A stretch of 64,000 bases of DNA, from positions 9,787 through 73,786 of the forward strand of contig CAVYYK010000053.1 of NCBI GenBank assembly GCA_963772635.1. Reading direction: 5' to 3'. The notes under the pieces are model-generated. The model was given only the letters and a program-made list of their open reading frames with translations. It made no database searches and was not told where the DNA came from. Origin of the DNA: JAUXFS01 sp963772635 (GTDB taxonomy: Bacteria; Pseudomonadota; Alphaproteobacteria; Rhodospirillales; Defluviicoccaceae). This document shows positions 36,908-44,855 of the stretch, in pieces. Each line of letters opens with the position of its first letter. The first letter of the stretch is position 1. Made by a program: the position numbers and the translations under genes.

Positions 36908-37070
36908 CCGGCGAGCCGATGAAGGGGCCTTCATCGGCTCGCCGGCAAGCGCAAGTGCGCGCCCGCAGCGAAGCGAGGAAAGCCAAGCGCACGGACGTGC
37001 GCGCCCGGCGCTTCAGGCGAACCGGGGTTCGCCGGGATGAAGAGAAAAAGGGGGGGGCTGGGCGCATTGC
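36908..37070 (+). repeat. Covarying-hairpin repeat, copy 1
   Basis: It starts with a perfect 18-bp hairpin (36908-36925 with 36928-36945; arms CCGGCGAGCCGATGAAGG). The conserved core CAAGCGCAAGTGCGCGCCCG follows, then GCAGCG-AGCGAGGA-AGCCAAG. A second hairpin GCGCAC-GGAC-GTGCGC (36987-37002) and a GGCTGGGCGCATTGC tail (37056-37070) complete it. Three more copies occur within 8 kb. Copy 3 shares the tail. Confidence 0.8.
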
Positions 37071-37118
37071 ATCGGTCAGAGCGTGACCCCGGTTCACCGG
37101 AATTAGCGAGTTCGTTTG

Positions 37119-37202
37119 TCAGTCGGACGCGATGAACGCCTTGGCTTTTCTGGCGTGCCCCAGAATGTCGTCAAGGTAGTCGCGGAAATCCCGTTCCGTC
37201 AT
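37119..37202 (-). pseudogene. Truncated HEPN (DUF86) toxin start
   Basis: A 27-codon frame beginning MTERDFRDYLDDILGHARKA and ending ASD before TGA. This is the typical first helix of DUF86/HEPN proteins (HepT-like RNases), normally about 110 residues. Its ATG overlaps the stop of the nucleotidyltransferase gene (ATGA), the usual MNT-HEPN arrangement. The RNase catalytic R-x4-H motif, which lies near the C-terminus in this family, is missing. Confidence 0.6.
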
Positions 37203-37492
37203 AGCATGACGACTTCCGAGAGGATACGCCGGCCAATCCGCGGCTTGAGGCCGTCCTTCATCACCAGGTCGACCGGGACTCCCAGACGGTCGCTCAAGTC
37301 GAGCTTGAGTTCGACGACGTCGAGCAAACCGATCGGCCCGTCGAATTCGACGAGCACGTCAATGTCGCTGTCTTCCGTCTGCTCGCCGCGCACCCACGAG
37401 CCGAACACCCCGATCTCGCGGATCGGGTAACGCCGCCGCAACTCGGGCCGCAGCCGCCGCAGCTCGCTCATAACCGCCTGCAAATCCTTCAT
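37199..37492 (-). CDS. MNT-type nucleotidyltransferase (MntA-like antitoxin)
   Basis: 97 residues from ATG 37492 (GAGGTG 7 bases upstream). It is a minimal nucleotidyltransferase with GVFGSWVRGEQTEDSDIDVL, which contains the GSxxRGE and DxD catalytic motifs, and a second acidic strand LDLVMKD. In MntA/HepT systems the MNT protein AMPylates and silences the HEPN RNase. Here the HEPN partner survives only as 27 codons, so this antitoxin is orphaned. Confidence 0.8.
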   Translation of the reverse strand: MKDLQAVMSELRRLRPELRRRYPIREIGVFGSWVRGEQTEDSDIDVLVEFDGPIGLLDVVELKLDLSDRLGVPVDLVMKDGLKPRIGRRILSEVVML

Positions 37493-37565
37493 CCCGACAC
37501 CTCGAAAAACCGTCACGCCGCCATCATAGCCGAATTTGGGATCGCAGGCATGGGGATGATCATAC

Positions 37566-37662
37566 CAGCGAGCCGACGAAGGGGCCTTGGTCGGTTCGCC
37601 GGCAAGCGCAAGTGCCTGCCCGGAGCGCAGTGAGGAGAGCCAAGCGCACGGACGTCCGAAAC
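37566..37662 (+). repeat. Covarying-hairpin repeat, copy 2 (eroded)
   Basis: Hairpin 1 is GCGAGCCGACGAAGG against CCTTGGTCGGTTCGC with a few mismatches and wobbles. The core GGCAAGCGCAAGTGCC, then GAGCGCAGTGAGGAGAGCC, is kept. Hairpin 2 (GCGCAC-GGAC-GTCCGA) is no longer fully paired and the element ends there. Confidence 0.7.
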
Positions 37663-37806
37663 GACGAGGTGCTGGAACGCATCTACATCGGCCGCCGGTT
37701 CAGGAACGACACCGAGAGGCTGGAGAAGCTGTTCGAGATGTACACGAAGATGACGGCCGCAACGGCCAACGCCGCCAAGACAAAGAAAGCCAAGGCCCGC
37801 GCATGA
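37612..37806 (+). pseudogene. 3' remnant of an unrecognised gene
   Basis: An open frame that enters from repeat copy 2 and continues as RIYIGRRFRNDTERLEKLFE, then MYTKMTAATANAA, with a basic end KTKKAKARA. It reads like the C-terminal helix of a larger protein whose 5' part has been replaced by the repeat. It could also be an intact short ORF from GTG/ATG 37612. The family is not recognised. Confidence 0.35.
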
Positions 37807-37873
37807 CCGCTTGCCGGCCTCCTCTCATGCGCCTATACTCCGCGCATTAACCGTGCGCATGACGAGGTCCGCC

Positions 37874-38092
37874 ATGAAACGCGCCGCCAACCTCTCGATC
37901 GACGCCGCCCTTCTCGAACAGGCGCGGGCGCTCGACATCAATCTCTCCGCCACATTCGAGGCCAGCCTGCGCGAGGCCGTGCGCAAGCGGAAAGCCGCGG
38001 CGTGGCTGGAGGAAAATCGCGCCGCCCTTCAAAGCTCGAATGAGTGGGTGGAGAAGAACGGTTTGCCGCTGGCGCAATACCGCCAGTTCTGA
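37874..38092 (+). CDS. ccdA: CcdA-type antitoxin
   Basis: 72 residues from ATG 37874 (GAGG 10 bases upstream). The N-terminal ribbon-helix-helix strand is KRAANLSIDAALLEQARALD, followed by INLSATFEASLREAV. The C-terminal toxin-binding tail is WLEENRAALQSSNEWVEKNG, the conserved CcdA ending. It should bind its own promoter and neutralise CcdB. It is followed by ccdB after a short duplicated segment. Confidence 0.88.
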   Translation: MKRAANLSIDAALLEQARALDINLSATFEASLREAVRKRKAAAWLEENRAALQSSNEWVEKNGLPLAQYRQF

Positions 38093-38118
38093 TGGCGCGG
38101 TATTCTGATGGCGCGGTA
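38087..38118 (+). repeat. 16-bp tandem duplication at the ccdA-ccdB junction
   Basis: TTCTGATGGCGCGGTA occurs at 38087-38102 and again, perfectly, at 38103-38118. The first copy carries the ccdA stop and an overlapping ATG that opens only a nine-codon frame. The second carries the real ccdB start. Confidence 0.9.
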
Positions 38119-38407
38119 TGACGTGTTCGCAAACCCCGCGGGCGGCGGCTATCTGCTGGACGTACAAAACGACCTGTTGGACGATCTGAACGTCCGCGCG
38201 GTCGTGCCGCTGTTGCCAAAGGACGATGCGCCGATCGCCGCCGGCCGGTTGAACCCGGTTTTCGAGATCGACGGCGCGGCGCATGTGATGATGACGCAAT
38301 ACATCGCCGCCGTGCCCGCAAGCATCCTCAAGGCCCCTGCCGGCGATCTGTCCACGCGGTTCGACGCCATCACATCGGCGCTCGACATGCTGTTCCACGG
38401 CTTCTGA
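38108..38407 (+). CDS. ccdB: CcdB-type gyrase-inhibiting toxin
   Basis: 99 residues, the normal length. It starts ARYDVFANPAGGGYLLDVQN, has VPLLPKDDAPIAAGRLNPVF and ends AITSALDMLFHGF, matching the CcdB C-terminal helix that contacts gyrase. It is predicted to poison DNA gyrase unless bound by CcdA. The 16-bp duplication moves its start codon out of the stop-start overlap expected with ccdA. Confidence 0.88.
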   Translation: MARYDVFANPAGGGYLLDVQNDLLDDLNVRAVVPLLPKDDAPIAAGRLNPVFEIDGAAHVMMTQYIAAVPASILKAPAGDLSTRFDAITSALDMLFHGF

Positions 38408-38479
38408 CCGTGACCGCCGCGAAATCCGTCCCCTCGGTCTCCGTCAGGCCAGCCACGGCTGGCCGGGAAAAAACAACCC

Positions 38480-38636
38480 CCCGGCGGGGCGGTCGGCCCC
38501 GCCGGCAAGCGCAAGCGCGCGCCCGCAGCGCAGCGGGGAAAGCCAAGCGGACGGATGTCCGCGCCCGGTAACTGAGGGGGCTCAGGCGCACTACCGGTGG
38601 GCCGGGAAGAGAAGAGAGGGGGCTGGGCGCATTGCG
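38480..38636 (+). repeat. Covarying-hairpin repeat, copy 3
   Basis: Hairpin 1 is a different sequence but still perfectly paired: CCGGCGGGGC (38481-38490) with GCCCCGCCGG (38496-38505). The core GGCAAGCGCAAGCGCGCGCC is kept. Hairpin 2 is GCGGAC-GGAT-GTCCGC (38547-38562), a compensatory change relative to copy 1. It ends with GGCTGGGCGCATTGC as in copy 1. It lies directly beside the tracrRNA terminator. Together with the tracrRNA it accounts for most of the gap between ccdB and cas9. Confidence 0.8.
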
Positions 38637-38680
38637 GCGAAAAGGGAATGGGCGCATTGCGACCGGGGGAAGAGGGGGGG

Positions 38681-38800
38681 AAAAAGAGAGGCGGGCCGGA
38701 GCCCGCCTCTCCATTTTGTGACCTAAGTCTTGTTAACGGTGGCCGTAGCCCGGGGAAGAACCCCGTGGGCCGCGATTCCCTATCGGCTAAAACAGAGTTT
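38681..38800 (-). ncRNA. Type II-C tracrRNA
   Basis: On the minus strand a 22-base anti-repeat (38770-38791; TTTAGCCGATAGGGAATCGC, then GG) is identical to part of the plus-strand CRISPR repeat, so it is complementary to a minus-strand crRNA. About 25 nucleotides that fold as CGGGG-TTCTT-CCCCG come next. ACCGTTAAC (38732-38740) can pair, with one bulged base, with the first bases of the crRNA repeat (GTTGCGGT). A short GACTTAGGTC hairpin and a strong intrinsic terminator complete it. The order anti-repeat, nexus, terminator is that of known II-C tracrRNAs. The start near 38800 is estimated. Confidence 0.78.
38686..38711 (-). terminator. Intrinsic terminator of the tracrRNA
   Basis: A perfect 11-bp stem: GAGAGGCGGGC (38686-38696) and GCCCGCCTCTC (38701-38711), loop CGGA. 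AAAAA at 38681-38685 gives the U tract on the minus strand. The T run is on the minus strand only, so termination is in that direction. Confidence 0.88.
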
Positions 38801-38862
38801 ACGTTACACGGCCAATTTTTACTGGTAGCATTATTTCCATAACAATAGCAAGGGGAAAGGGG

Positions 38863-41800
38863 ATGGGTTATCGTCTTGGCATCGACATCGGAACCAACTC
38901 GCTCGGCTGGTGCGCCCTTGACCTCGACGACAAGGGATCGCCGATCGGAATTCGTAACATGGGGCTTCGCATCTTCTCGGACGGACGAAATCCGAAAGAC
39001 AGGCAATCCTTGGCGGTCATGCGGCGCCTTCCGCGCCAACAGCGCAGACGGCACGACCGCTATCTGAAGCGGCGTGCCGAGTTCATGGATCGCCTGATCG
39101 AACACGGTCTAATGCCGGCGGACGAGGCTAAACGGAAGTCTTTGGAAAAAAAGAATCCTTGGAAATTGCGGGTGAAAGGCCTGGATCAGAAATGCTCTAC
39201 GAGTTAAGCCGCGCGCTCTTTCACCTTCAACAACGGCGCGGTTTCAAATCGAACCTAAAGACCGACAAGGGTGATGAAGACAAAGGCAAGATCAAGCCGG
39301 CTATTGCCGCTGTCCGTGAGGCAATGGTGACGACCGGTGCCCGTACCCTCGGCGAGTACCTTGCGCGTCCGCGCATCGAGGATCCGAAGGCGAAGCATGA
39401 GCGCTTGGTTCGCGCTCGGCTCCAGGGCACTGGAGCAAAGGCCTTCTACGATTTCTACCCAAGCCGCGAGTTGGTCGCCTCCGAGTTCGATGCCCTTTGG
39501 GAAGCGCAGAAGAGCTTCCACGGCGAAGCTCTTACCAATAAGGCCCGCGAGAGGCTGCGAGACACGCTTCTGTTTCAGCGTCCACTAAAGACCCAACCTG
39601 TGGGGAAATGCACTCTTGATCCAATCGAAGAGCGCGCGCCGCGCGCGCTGCCATCGGTGCAACGCTTGCGCATATTTCAGGAGCTCAACCATCTTACCGT
39701 CCGGTTTGCCGGGTGAGGCCGCGCGCAAGCTTACGCTCGGAGAACGCAACAGGCTCGCCGCAAAAGCACTAGGTGCAGAGAAGCTTCCCTTCGATAGGGC
39801 GCGGCAATGGTTGGAACTGCCAAATGAGGCGCGCTTCAGTCTCGAAAGCCCAAAGCGAAAGTATCTGGACGGCGACAAGACTGCTGCGGTGCTCGCGTCT
39901 AGAAAACGTTGGGGGCCCGATTGGCGAAACCTCTCCTTCGAGCAACAAGAGGCAATTGTCGAGAACCTGTTGGAAGCGCAGAACGAAAAGGAGTTGATCG
40001 CCTGGCTTCGGAACGAGCACGACATCTCGGCCGAAACCGCGGAGATGGTGGCCAGCGCGATTTTACCGCAAGGTCATGGAAACCTGGGTCGTACCGCAAC
40101 GCGGCGGGTTCTTGATGAACTTCAAAAAAACGTGATCACCTATGATCAAGCCGTCGTTACGGCAGGTTACCTCAGTCATTCCGCGCTGGATTTTGATGGC
40201 GAGGTATTCAAAGCATTGCCTTACTACGGCGAGGTGCTCGAGAGGCACGTTGCTTTCGGAACAGGCAAGCCAACCGACCCGATTGAGAAGCGGGTCGGCA
40301 AGGTCGCCAACCCCACCGTACATGTCGCGCTCAATCAGATCCGCCGCGTGGTCAATTCGGTTATGAAGGAGAACGGCGGAGCACCCACCGAGATCGTCGT
40401 TGAGTTGGCGCGCGAGCTTCCACTTTCCGCGAAAAAAAGATCGGAGTTGGAAAGCGAGCAGAACGCGAACAAAGATGCCAATGACAGACGTCGCTCGGAA
40501 CTCGCGCGTTTGGGGCGGCCTGACACTTATGAGAACCGCCTGCGTCTGCGCCTTTGGGAGGAACTGAATCCCGAAGATCCTTACGATCGGTGCTGTGTAT
40601 ACACTGGCGAAGTGATCAGCTGCAGCCGCCTTTTCAGCGATCAGGTTGAAGTCGAGCACATTTTGCCGTTTTCCCTGACATTGGACCCCGGTATTGGCAA
40701 CAAGACTCTGTCCATGCGCCAAGCCAATCGCTTCAAGGGTCAGAGAAGCCCCTTTGATGCATTCGGCGATTCCCCCGATGGTTACGATTGGTCGGCGATC
40801 GTCGCACGTGCCGCCAATTTGCCATCGAACAAGGAATGGCGATTCCACCCGGATGCAATGGAGCGCTTCCAAAACGAAGAGCAAGACTTTCTTGCCCGTC
40901 ACCTTAACGAAACTCGATACATTGGCGTCCTTGCGAAGTTGTATCTTCAACGCACGGGCGCTGATGTCTGGGTCATTCCAGGAAGGCTTACGGCAAATTT
41001 GCGGTGGGCGTGGGGGCTGGATTCAGTTCTTCCCGGACATAACCGGGAGGAGGCGGCCGATCCCGAAAAGAACCGAAGGGACCATCGACATCATGCCATC
41101 GACGCCCTTGTCGTGGCGCTAACGGACCGCAGCCTCCTGAAAGGAGTTGCTACGGCAGCGGGACGAGCCGAGGAGAAATTCGACAAGCGGCTGTTGGCGG
41201 GAATTGAGGATCCTTGGCCTGATTTCCGGGCAACCGTGCGAGAGGCGGTCTCGCGTATCGTGGTGTCCCACAAGACCGACCATGGCGTCCAAGGGGCCAT
41301 GCATAACGATACCGCTTATGGTGTCGTTGAAGGTCCCGACGACAAAGGCCGTTCGCTTGTTGTTCATCGCGTTCCGCTGGCAACTATCGACCAACCTGCC
41401 AAGCTTGGCGCAATTCGTGATCACGTCGTCCGCGAACGGTTGAAGGGCGAAACCAGCGGGCTGAGTGGAAAAGATTTCACGAAAGCACTCATGGAAGCGG
41501 GTGCCGCAATGAACCCACCGGTTCGGAAAGTACGCATTGTAGAAACGCTGAGCGTTATTCCAATCAGGGATGCGAAGGGAGCGATATACAAGACCTACAA
41601 GGGCGACAACAATTATTGCTACGATATTTTCGCTGGGCCAAAGGGAAATTGGATCGGCGATATAGTTTCCCGTTTTGACGCCGGCCAGAAGAATTTCGAT
41701 GCCCGATCCCAGACGGCGCGCAACGGTGCAGCGCTCATAATGCGCCTGCGCCAGAATGACCTAGTCGCGATTGAAGAGGGCGGCGAAGCGATGCTCATGC

Positions 41801-41997
41801 GGATCGTCAAATTCTCGCAAGGAAACATCGTGCTCGCCGGGCATTGTGAGGCTGGCGCGCTCAAAAAACGCGATGCCGATAAGGGCGATCCTTTCAAGTA
41901 CAGGAGCGTATCTCCTGGTCGCCTTCAGCAACTCAAGGCCCGGAGCGTCCGCGTGGACCCGGCGGGACGTTGCTTTGATCCGGGACCGCCCCGATGA
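38863..41997 (+). CDS. cas9: CRISPR-associated endonuclease Cas9, type II-C (two compensating frameshifts)
   Basis: About 1045 residues, the compact II-C size. RuvC-I is GYRLGIDIGTNSLGW (Asp8). An Arg-rich bridge helix (RRLPRQQRRRHDRYLKRR) follows. RuvC-II is EIVVELARE (about 510), HNH is VEVEHILPFS with the N-rich helix (about 600-625), RuvC-III is HHAIDALVVAL (about 745) and the PAM-interacting end runs to GPPR. All nuclease residues are present. The frame breaks near 39194 (one base missing before TGCTCTAC) and near 39705 (one extra T in CGGTTTGCC). Removing both gives one continuous protein, so sequence error is likely. GGGGAAAGGGG precedes the ATG. The stop overlaps cas1 (ATGA). Confidence 0.9.
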
Positions 41998-42911
41998 TCG
42001 GTCGCGTCGTCGAGATTGCCGAGGATGGTCGGCATCTCTCGGTCGAACGCGGATTCATGGTGGTCGAGAGCGGTGGACAAAAGCTCGGCCGAATGCCCCT
42101 CGATGATATTGGCGTGTTGGTCGTTACCGCCCACGGGGTCACCTACACCAACAACCTGCTCACCAGTCTGGCCGGACGTGGGGCGGGGGTGGTGCTCTGC
42201 ACCGACAACTTCCGACCGACGGCCTGGCTGTGGCCTCTCGAAGGTCATCACGTCCAGGCGGCACGGATGGCGGCGCAATTGGACGCGCCGCGACCTCTCG
42301 GCAAGCGTCTGTGGCAGGTGCTGGTTCGGGCGAAGATCCGGCAGCAGGCGGCGGTGCTGGAATCCGTCGGCAAACCCTCCGGAAGCTTCGACCTTCTGGC
42401 CCGCATGGTGCGGTCCGGCGATCCGGAGAACATCGAGGCCCAGGCGGCGCGCCGTTACTGGCCACTGTTGATGGGTCCCGGGTTTCGCCGCGACCCGACA
42501 CTCGGCGGCGTGAACGGTCTGCTCAATTACGGCTATGGAATCCTTCCGGGCAGCGACGGCGCGGGCGACGGTATCGGCGGGTCTGCATCCATCGATCGGC
42601 ATGCATCACCACAATCGCTCGAATTCGATGGTGCTGGTCGACGACCTTATGGAGCCGTTCCGACCGCTGGTCGATCTACGGTGGTCAGGCTGGCGGCATC
42701 AGGATGCGAGGGCGTCACCATGGAGGCGAAGCGGACCCTTGCGGGCGTCCTGAGCTGGGACCTGCACACCGAGCGGGGCGTGACGCCCCTTTCCACGTGT
42801 CTGACTCGCGTTGCCGGCTCGCTCGCCCAAGCCTACCAGGAGAAGCGGGCCGAACTGGACCTGCCGCTCAGGCCGCTTCCCATGGATCTGGCCGACGCCG
42901 AGCGGGAGTAA
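41994..42911 (+). CDS. cas1: CRISPR integrase Cas1, type II (two compensating frameshifts)
   Basis: About 305 residues. The N-terminal beta domain is MIGRVVEIAEDGRHLSVERG. The catalytic helical domain has NGLLNYGYGIL, then in a shifted frame GLHPSIGMHHHNRSNSMVLV and DLMEPFRPLVD, containing the conserved His and acidic residues. Translation returns to the first frame at VVRLAASGCEG. One extra C near 42551 and one missing G near 42680 explain the excursion. Cas1 with Cas2 captures and inserts spacers. It overlaps cas9 by four bases and lies three bases before cas2. Confidence 0.88.
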   Translation: MIGRVVEIAEDGRHLSVERGFMVVESGGQKLGRMPLDDIGVLVVTAHGVTYTNNLLTSLAGRGAGVVLCTDNFRPTAWLWPLEGHHVQAARMAAQLDAPRPLGKRLWQVLVRAKIRQQAAVLESVGKPSGSFDLLARMVRSGDPENIEAQAARRYWPLLMGPGFRRDPTLGGVNGLLNYGYGILPGSDGAGDGIGGSASIDRHASPQSLEFDGAGRRPYGAVPTAGRSTVVRLAASGCEGVTMEAKRTLAGVLSWDLHTERGVTPLSTCLTRVAGSLAQAYQEKRAELDLPLRPLPMDLADAERE

Positions 42912-42914
42912 ACG

Positions 42915-43274
42915 ATGGCGTTGAGCGGATATCGGCTGATGTGGATCATGGTGCTTTTCGATCTGCCGGTGGGCACGCAAAAGGAGCGAAAGGCGGCAAC
43001 GGGCTTTCGCAACTTCCTGCTCGACGAGGGCTTCGAGATGGCCCAGTTCTCGGTCTATACCCGGTTTACCGCCGGCAAGGAGCAGGCGGAGGCCTACACC
43101 CGCCGCATCCAGGGTCGTTTGCCTCCTTCCGGCAAGGTTCACGTGCTATATTTTACCGACAAGCAGTACGAGAACATGAAATGCTTTCGCGGCCAAACGG
43201 CGGAGTGCAGATCGAAAAAACCCGGACCAGTATGTCTTGTTTTGACCTTTTTGTCATTTTTCGTCGCTTTTTAG
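42915..43274 (+). CDS. cas2: CRISPR endoribonuclease-like Cas2
   Basis: It starts GYRLMWIMVLFDLPVGTQKE, the type II Cas2 N-terminus with the conserved Asp after the first strand (VLFDLP), then GFEMAQFSVYTRF and KVHVLYFTDKQYENMKCFRG. As written it runs to a hydrophobic tail at 43274. Dropping one A from the AAAAAA run at 43215-43220 gives KNPDQYVLF and a stop at 43243-43245, which is the usual type II-C ending. The real gene is therefore probably about 109 residues. There is no csn2 or cas4, consistent with subtype II-C. Confidence 0.87.
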   Translation: MALSGYRLMWIMVLFDLPVGTQKERKAATGFRNFLLDEGFEMAQFSVYTRFTAGKEQAEAYTRRIQGRLPPSGKVHVLYFTDKQYENMKCFRGQTAECRSKKPGPVCLVLTFLSFFVAF

Positions 43275-43276
43275 GC

Positions 43277-43303
43277 AAAAAAACGCCCTGTTTCCAGGGC
43301 GTT
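43277..43303 (-). terminator. Intrinsic terminator at the cas2-proximal end of the CRISPR array
   Basis: A stem AACGCCCTG (43282-43290) / CAGGGCGTT (43295-43303) with loop TTTC. The A run 43277-43283 supplies a U tract on the minus strand only. It would stop a transcript leaving the array on the minus strand before it reaches cas2, supporting that direction for the array. Confidence 0.78.
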
Positions 43304-43316
43304 AGTTCAAGACTCG

Positions 43317-44538
43317 AGTTTAGCCGATAGGGAATCGCGGTCCAACCGCAACTGTCGCGGCATACCAAACTCGCCGGCTAAGTGAGTTTAGCCGATAGGG
43401 AATCGCGGTCCAACCGCAACAACGCTGGTGCGGAACCATGAGCACAGAGTTTAGCCGATAGGGAATCGCGGTCCAACCGCAACTTGAGCCATCTGCTCAA
43501 TGCCGGCCGCGTATAGTTTAGCCGATAGGGAATCGCGGTCCAACCGCAACAAGTCGCATCGCGGATCGCTCAACCATTAGTTTAGCCGATAGGGAATCGC
43601 GGTCCAACCGCAACCTATCGATGGGGTACGCATCCGCCATGGACCAGTTTAGCCGATAGGGAATCGCGGTCCAACCGCAACTGCATCCGCCTGCTTTCCT
43701 CGAGCGTACATCAGTTTAGCCGATAGGGAATCGCGGTCCAACCGCAACGTATATCGGATGCTCACGGATCGGCTGCGGCCAGTTTAGCCGATAGGGAATG
43801 CGGTCCAACCGCAACGGTGCAGGGTTGAGCTGCTAGTTTGCGATACCAACCGCGGTCTACCCTGCATGGCCGCCTTAGACCATAGTTTAGCCGATAGGGA
43901 ATTGCGGTCCAACCGCAACTCGTCTGCGGATCATAGCCAGAAAACACGGCGGCTGAGTTTAGCCGATAGGGAATCGCGGTCCAACCGCAACTAACGCACA
44001 TGCGGGACCGCGCATGCTCGGGAGTTTAGCCGATAGGGAATCGCGGTCCAACCGCAACTGGCAAAGTGGGTAGGCCGTGAAACGAATCTCAAGAAGTTTA
44101 GCCGATAGGGAATCGCGGTCCAACCGCAACGTCGCGGCGACCGCATCCTCAGGGGATTGAGTTTAGCCGATAGGGAATTGCGGTCCAACCGCAACTGTGT
44201 GCACGCCAGTCGGGATCATCCAAGCATGCTATGAGTTTAGCCGATAGGGAATTGCGGTCCAACCGCAACTGCACAGGCCTATCAGGGCGGTTGAAGGAGT
44301 TTAGCCGATAGGGAATTGCGGTCCAACCGCAACTCAATCTTGGACCGACGGCCGCCGGCAACATGAGTTTAGCCGATAGGGAATTGCGGTCCAACCGCAA
44401 CACGGCGGGACAGCAGCACTCTGGTCGGACGGCACCAGTTTAGCCGATAGGGAATCGCGGTCCAACCGCAACCGTGACGGAGCCGGAAAGACCGAGAGCT
44501 TGAGTTTAGCCGATAGGGAACCGCGGTCCAACCGCAAC
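43317..44538 (-). CRISPR. Type II-C CRISPR array, 18 repeats plus one degenerate repeat
   Basis: The 36-base repeat on the plus strand begins AGTTTAGCCGATAGGG and ends GGTCCAACCGCAAC. Repeats start at 43317, 43385, 43448, 43515, 43579, 43646, 43713, 43781, 43884, 43956, 44023, 44095, 44160, 44234, 44298, 44366, 44437 and 44503. The repeat at 43781 lacks one base. A shortened remnant (AGTTTGCGATACCAACCGC) lies at 43835-43853. Repeats 9 and 13-16 carry T in place of C (GGGAATTGCGG) and the last has CC. Full spacers are 27-38 bases. In crRNA sense (minus) the repeat starts GTTGCGG and ends GGCTAAACT, a -10-like ending as in other II-C repeats. The tracrRNA and the flanking terminator agree with minus-strand transcription. 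Confidence 0.95.
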
Positions 44539-44736
44539 GGAACTCAACGTCTCCAAATCTGGATCTTCCCCCCCCCTTCGCCAGCAGAGCTCAAGTCTGA
44601 GACGGGGAAATAGTTCCTTGACTTTCTGCCCTCCTAGGCTTATGTTCACCTTAATTCCCTTCGGGGCGACGGGAGAGGTGCGGGTCAGAGGACAGATGCC
44701 AGATGTCAGGGATCAGAATGGGGATCGGGTACCAGC

Positions 44737-44838
44737 GCCGATGAAGAGGTCTTCTTCGGCAGCTGGCAAGCGCAAGTGCGCGCCCGCAGCGGAGCGAGGA
44801 GAGCCAAGGGGACGGATGTCCCCGCCCGGCGTTTGAGG
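44737..44838 (+). repeat. Covarying-hairpin repeat, copy 4
   Basis: Hairpin 1 is GCCGATGAAGA (44737-44747) with TCTTCTTCGGC (44750-44760), one mismatch. The core GGCAAGCGCAAGTGCGCGCC is followed by GCAGCGGAGCGAGGAGAGCC. Hairpin 2 is GGGGAC-GGAT-GTCCCC (44808-44823), another fully compensated version. It marks the right side of the CRISPR island. The stretch 44539-44736 before it shows no gene. Confidence 0.8.
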
Positions 44839-44855
44839 CAGCGAAGGCGGGAAAA

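Noticed and set aside
38821..38862. Second tracrRNA candidate on the plus strand running toward cas9
   Set aside because: No terminator follows before the cas9 start, and the sequence after the anti-repeat lacks nexus and terminal hairpins.
43317..44538. Plus-strand transcription of the CRISPR array
   Set aside because: The perfect anti-repeat part would also pair with the 5' half of a plus-strand repeat. However, the tracrRNA terminator and the array-flanking terminator both have their U tracts on the minus strand, and the minus-strand repeat starts GTTGCGG and ends in a -10-like box as in other II-C systems.
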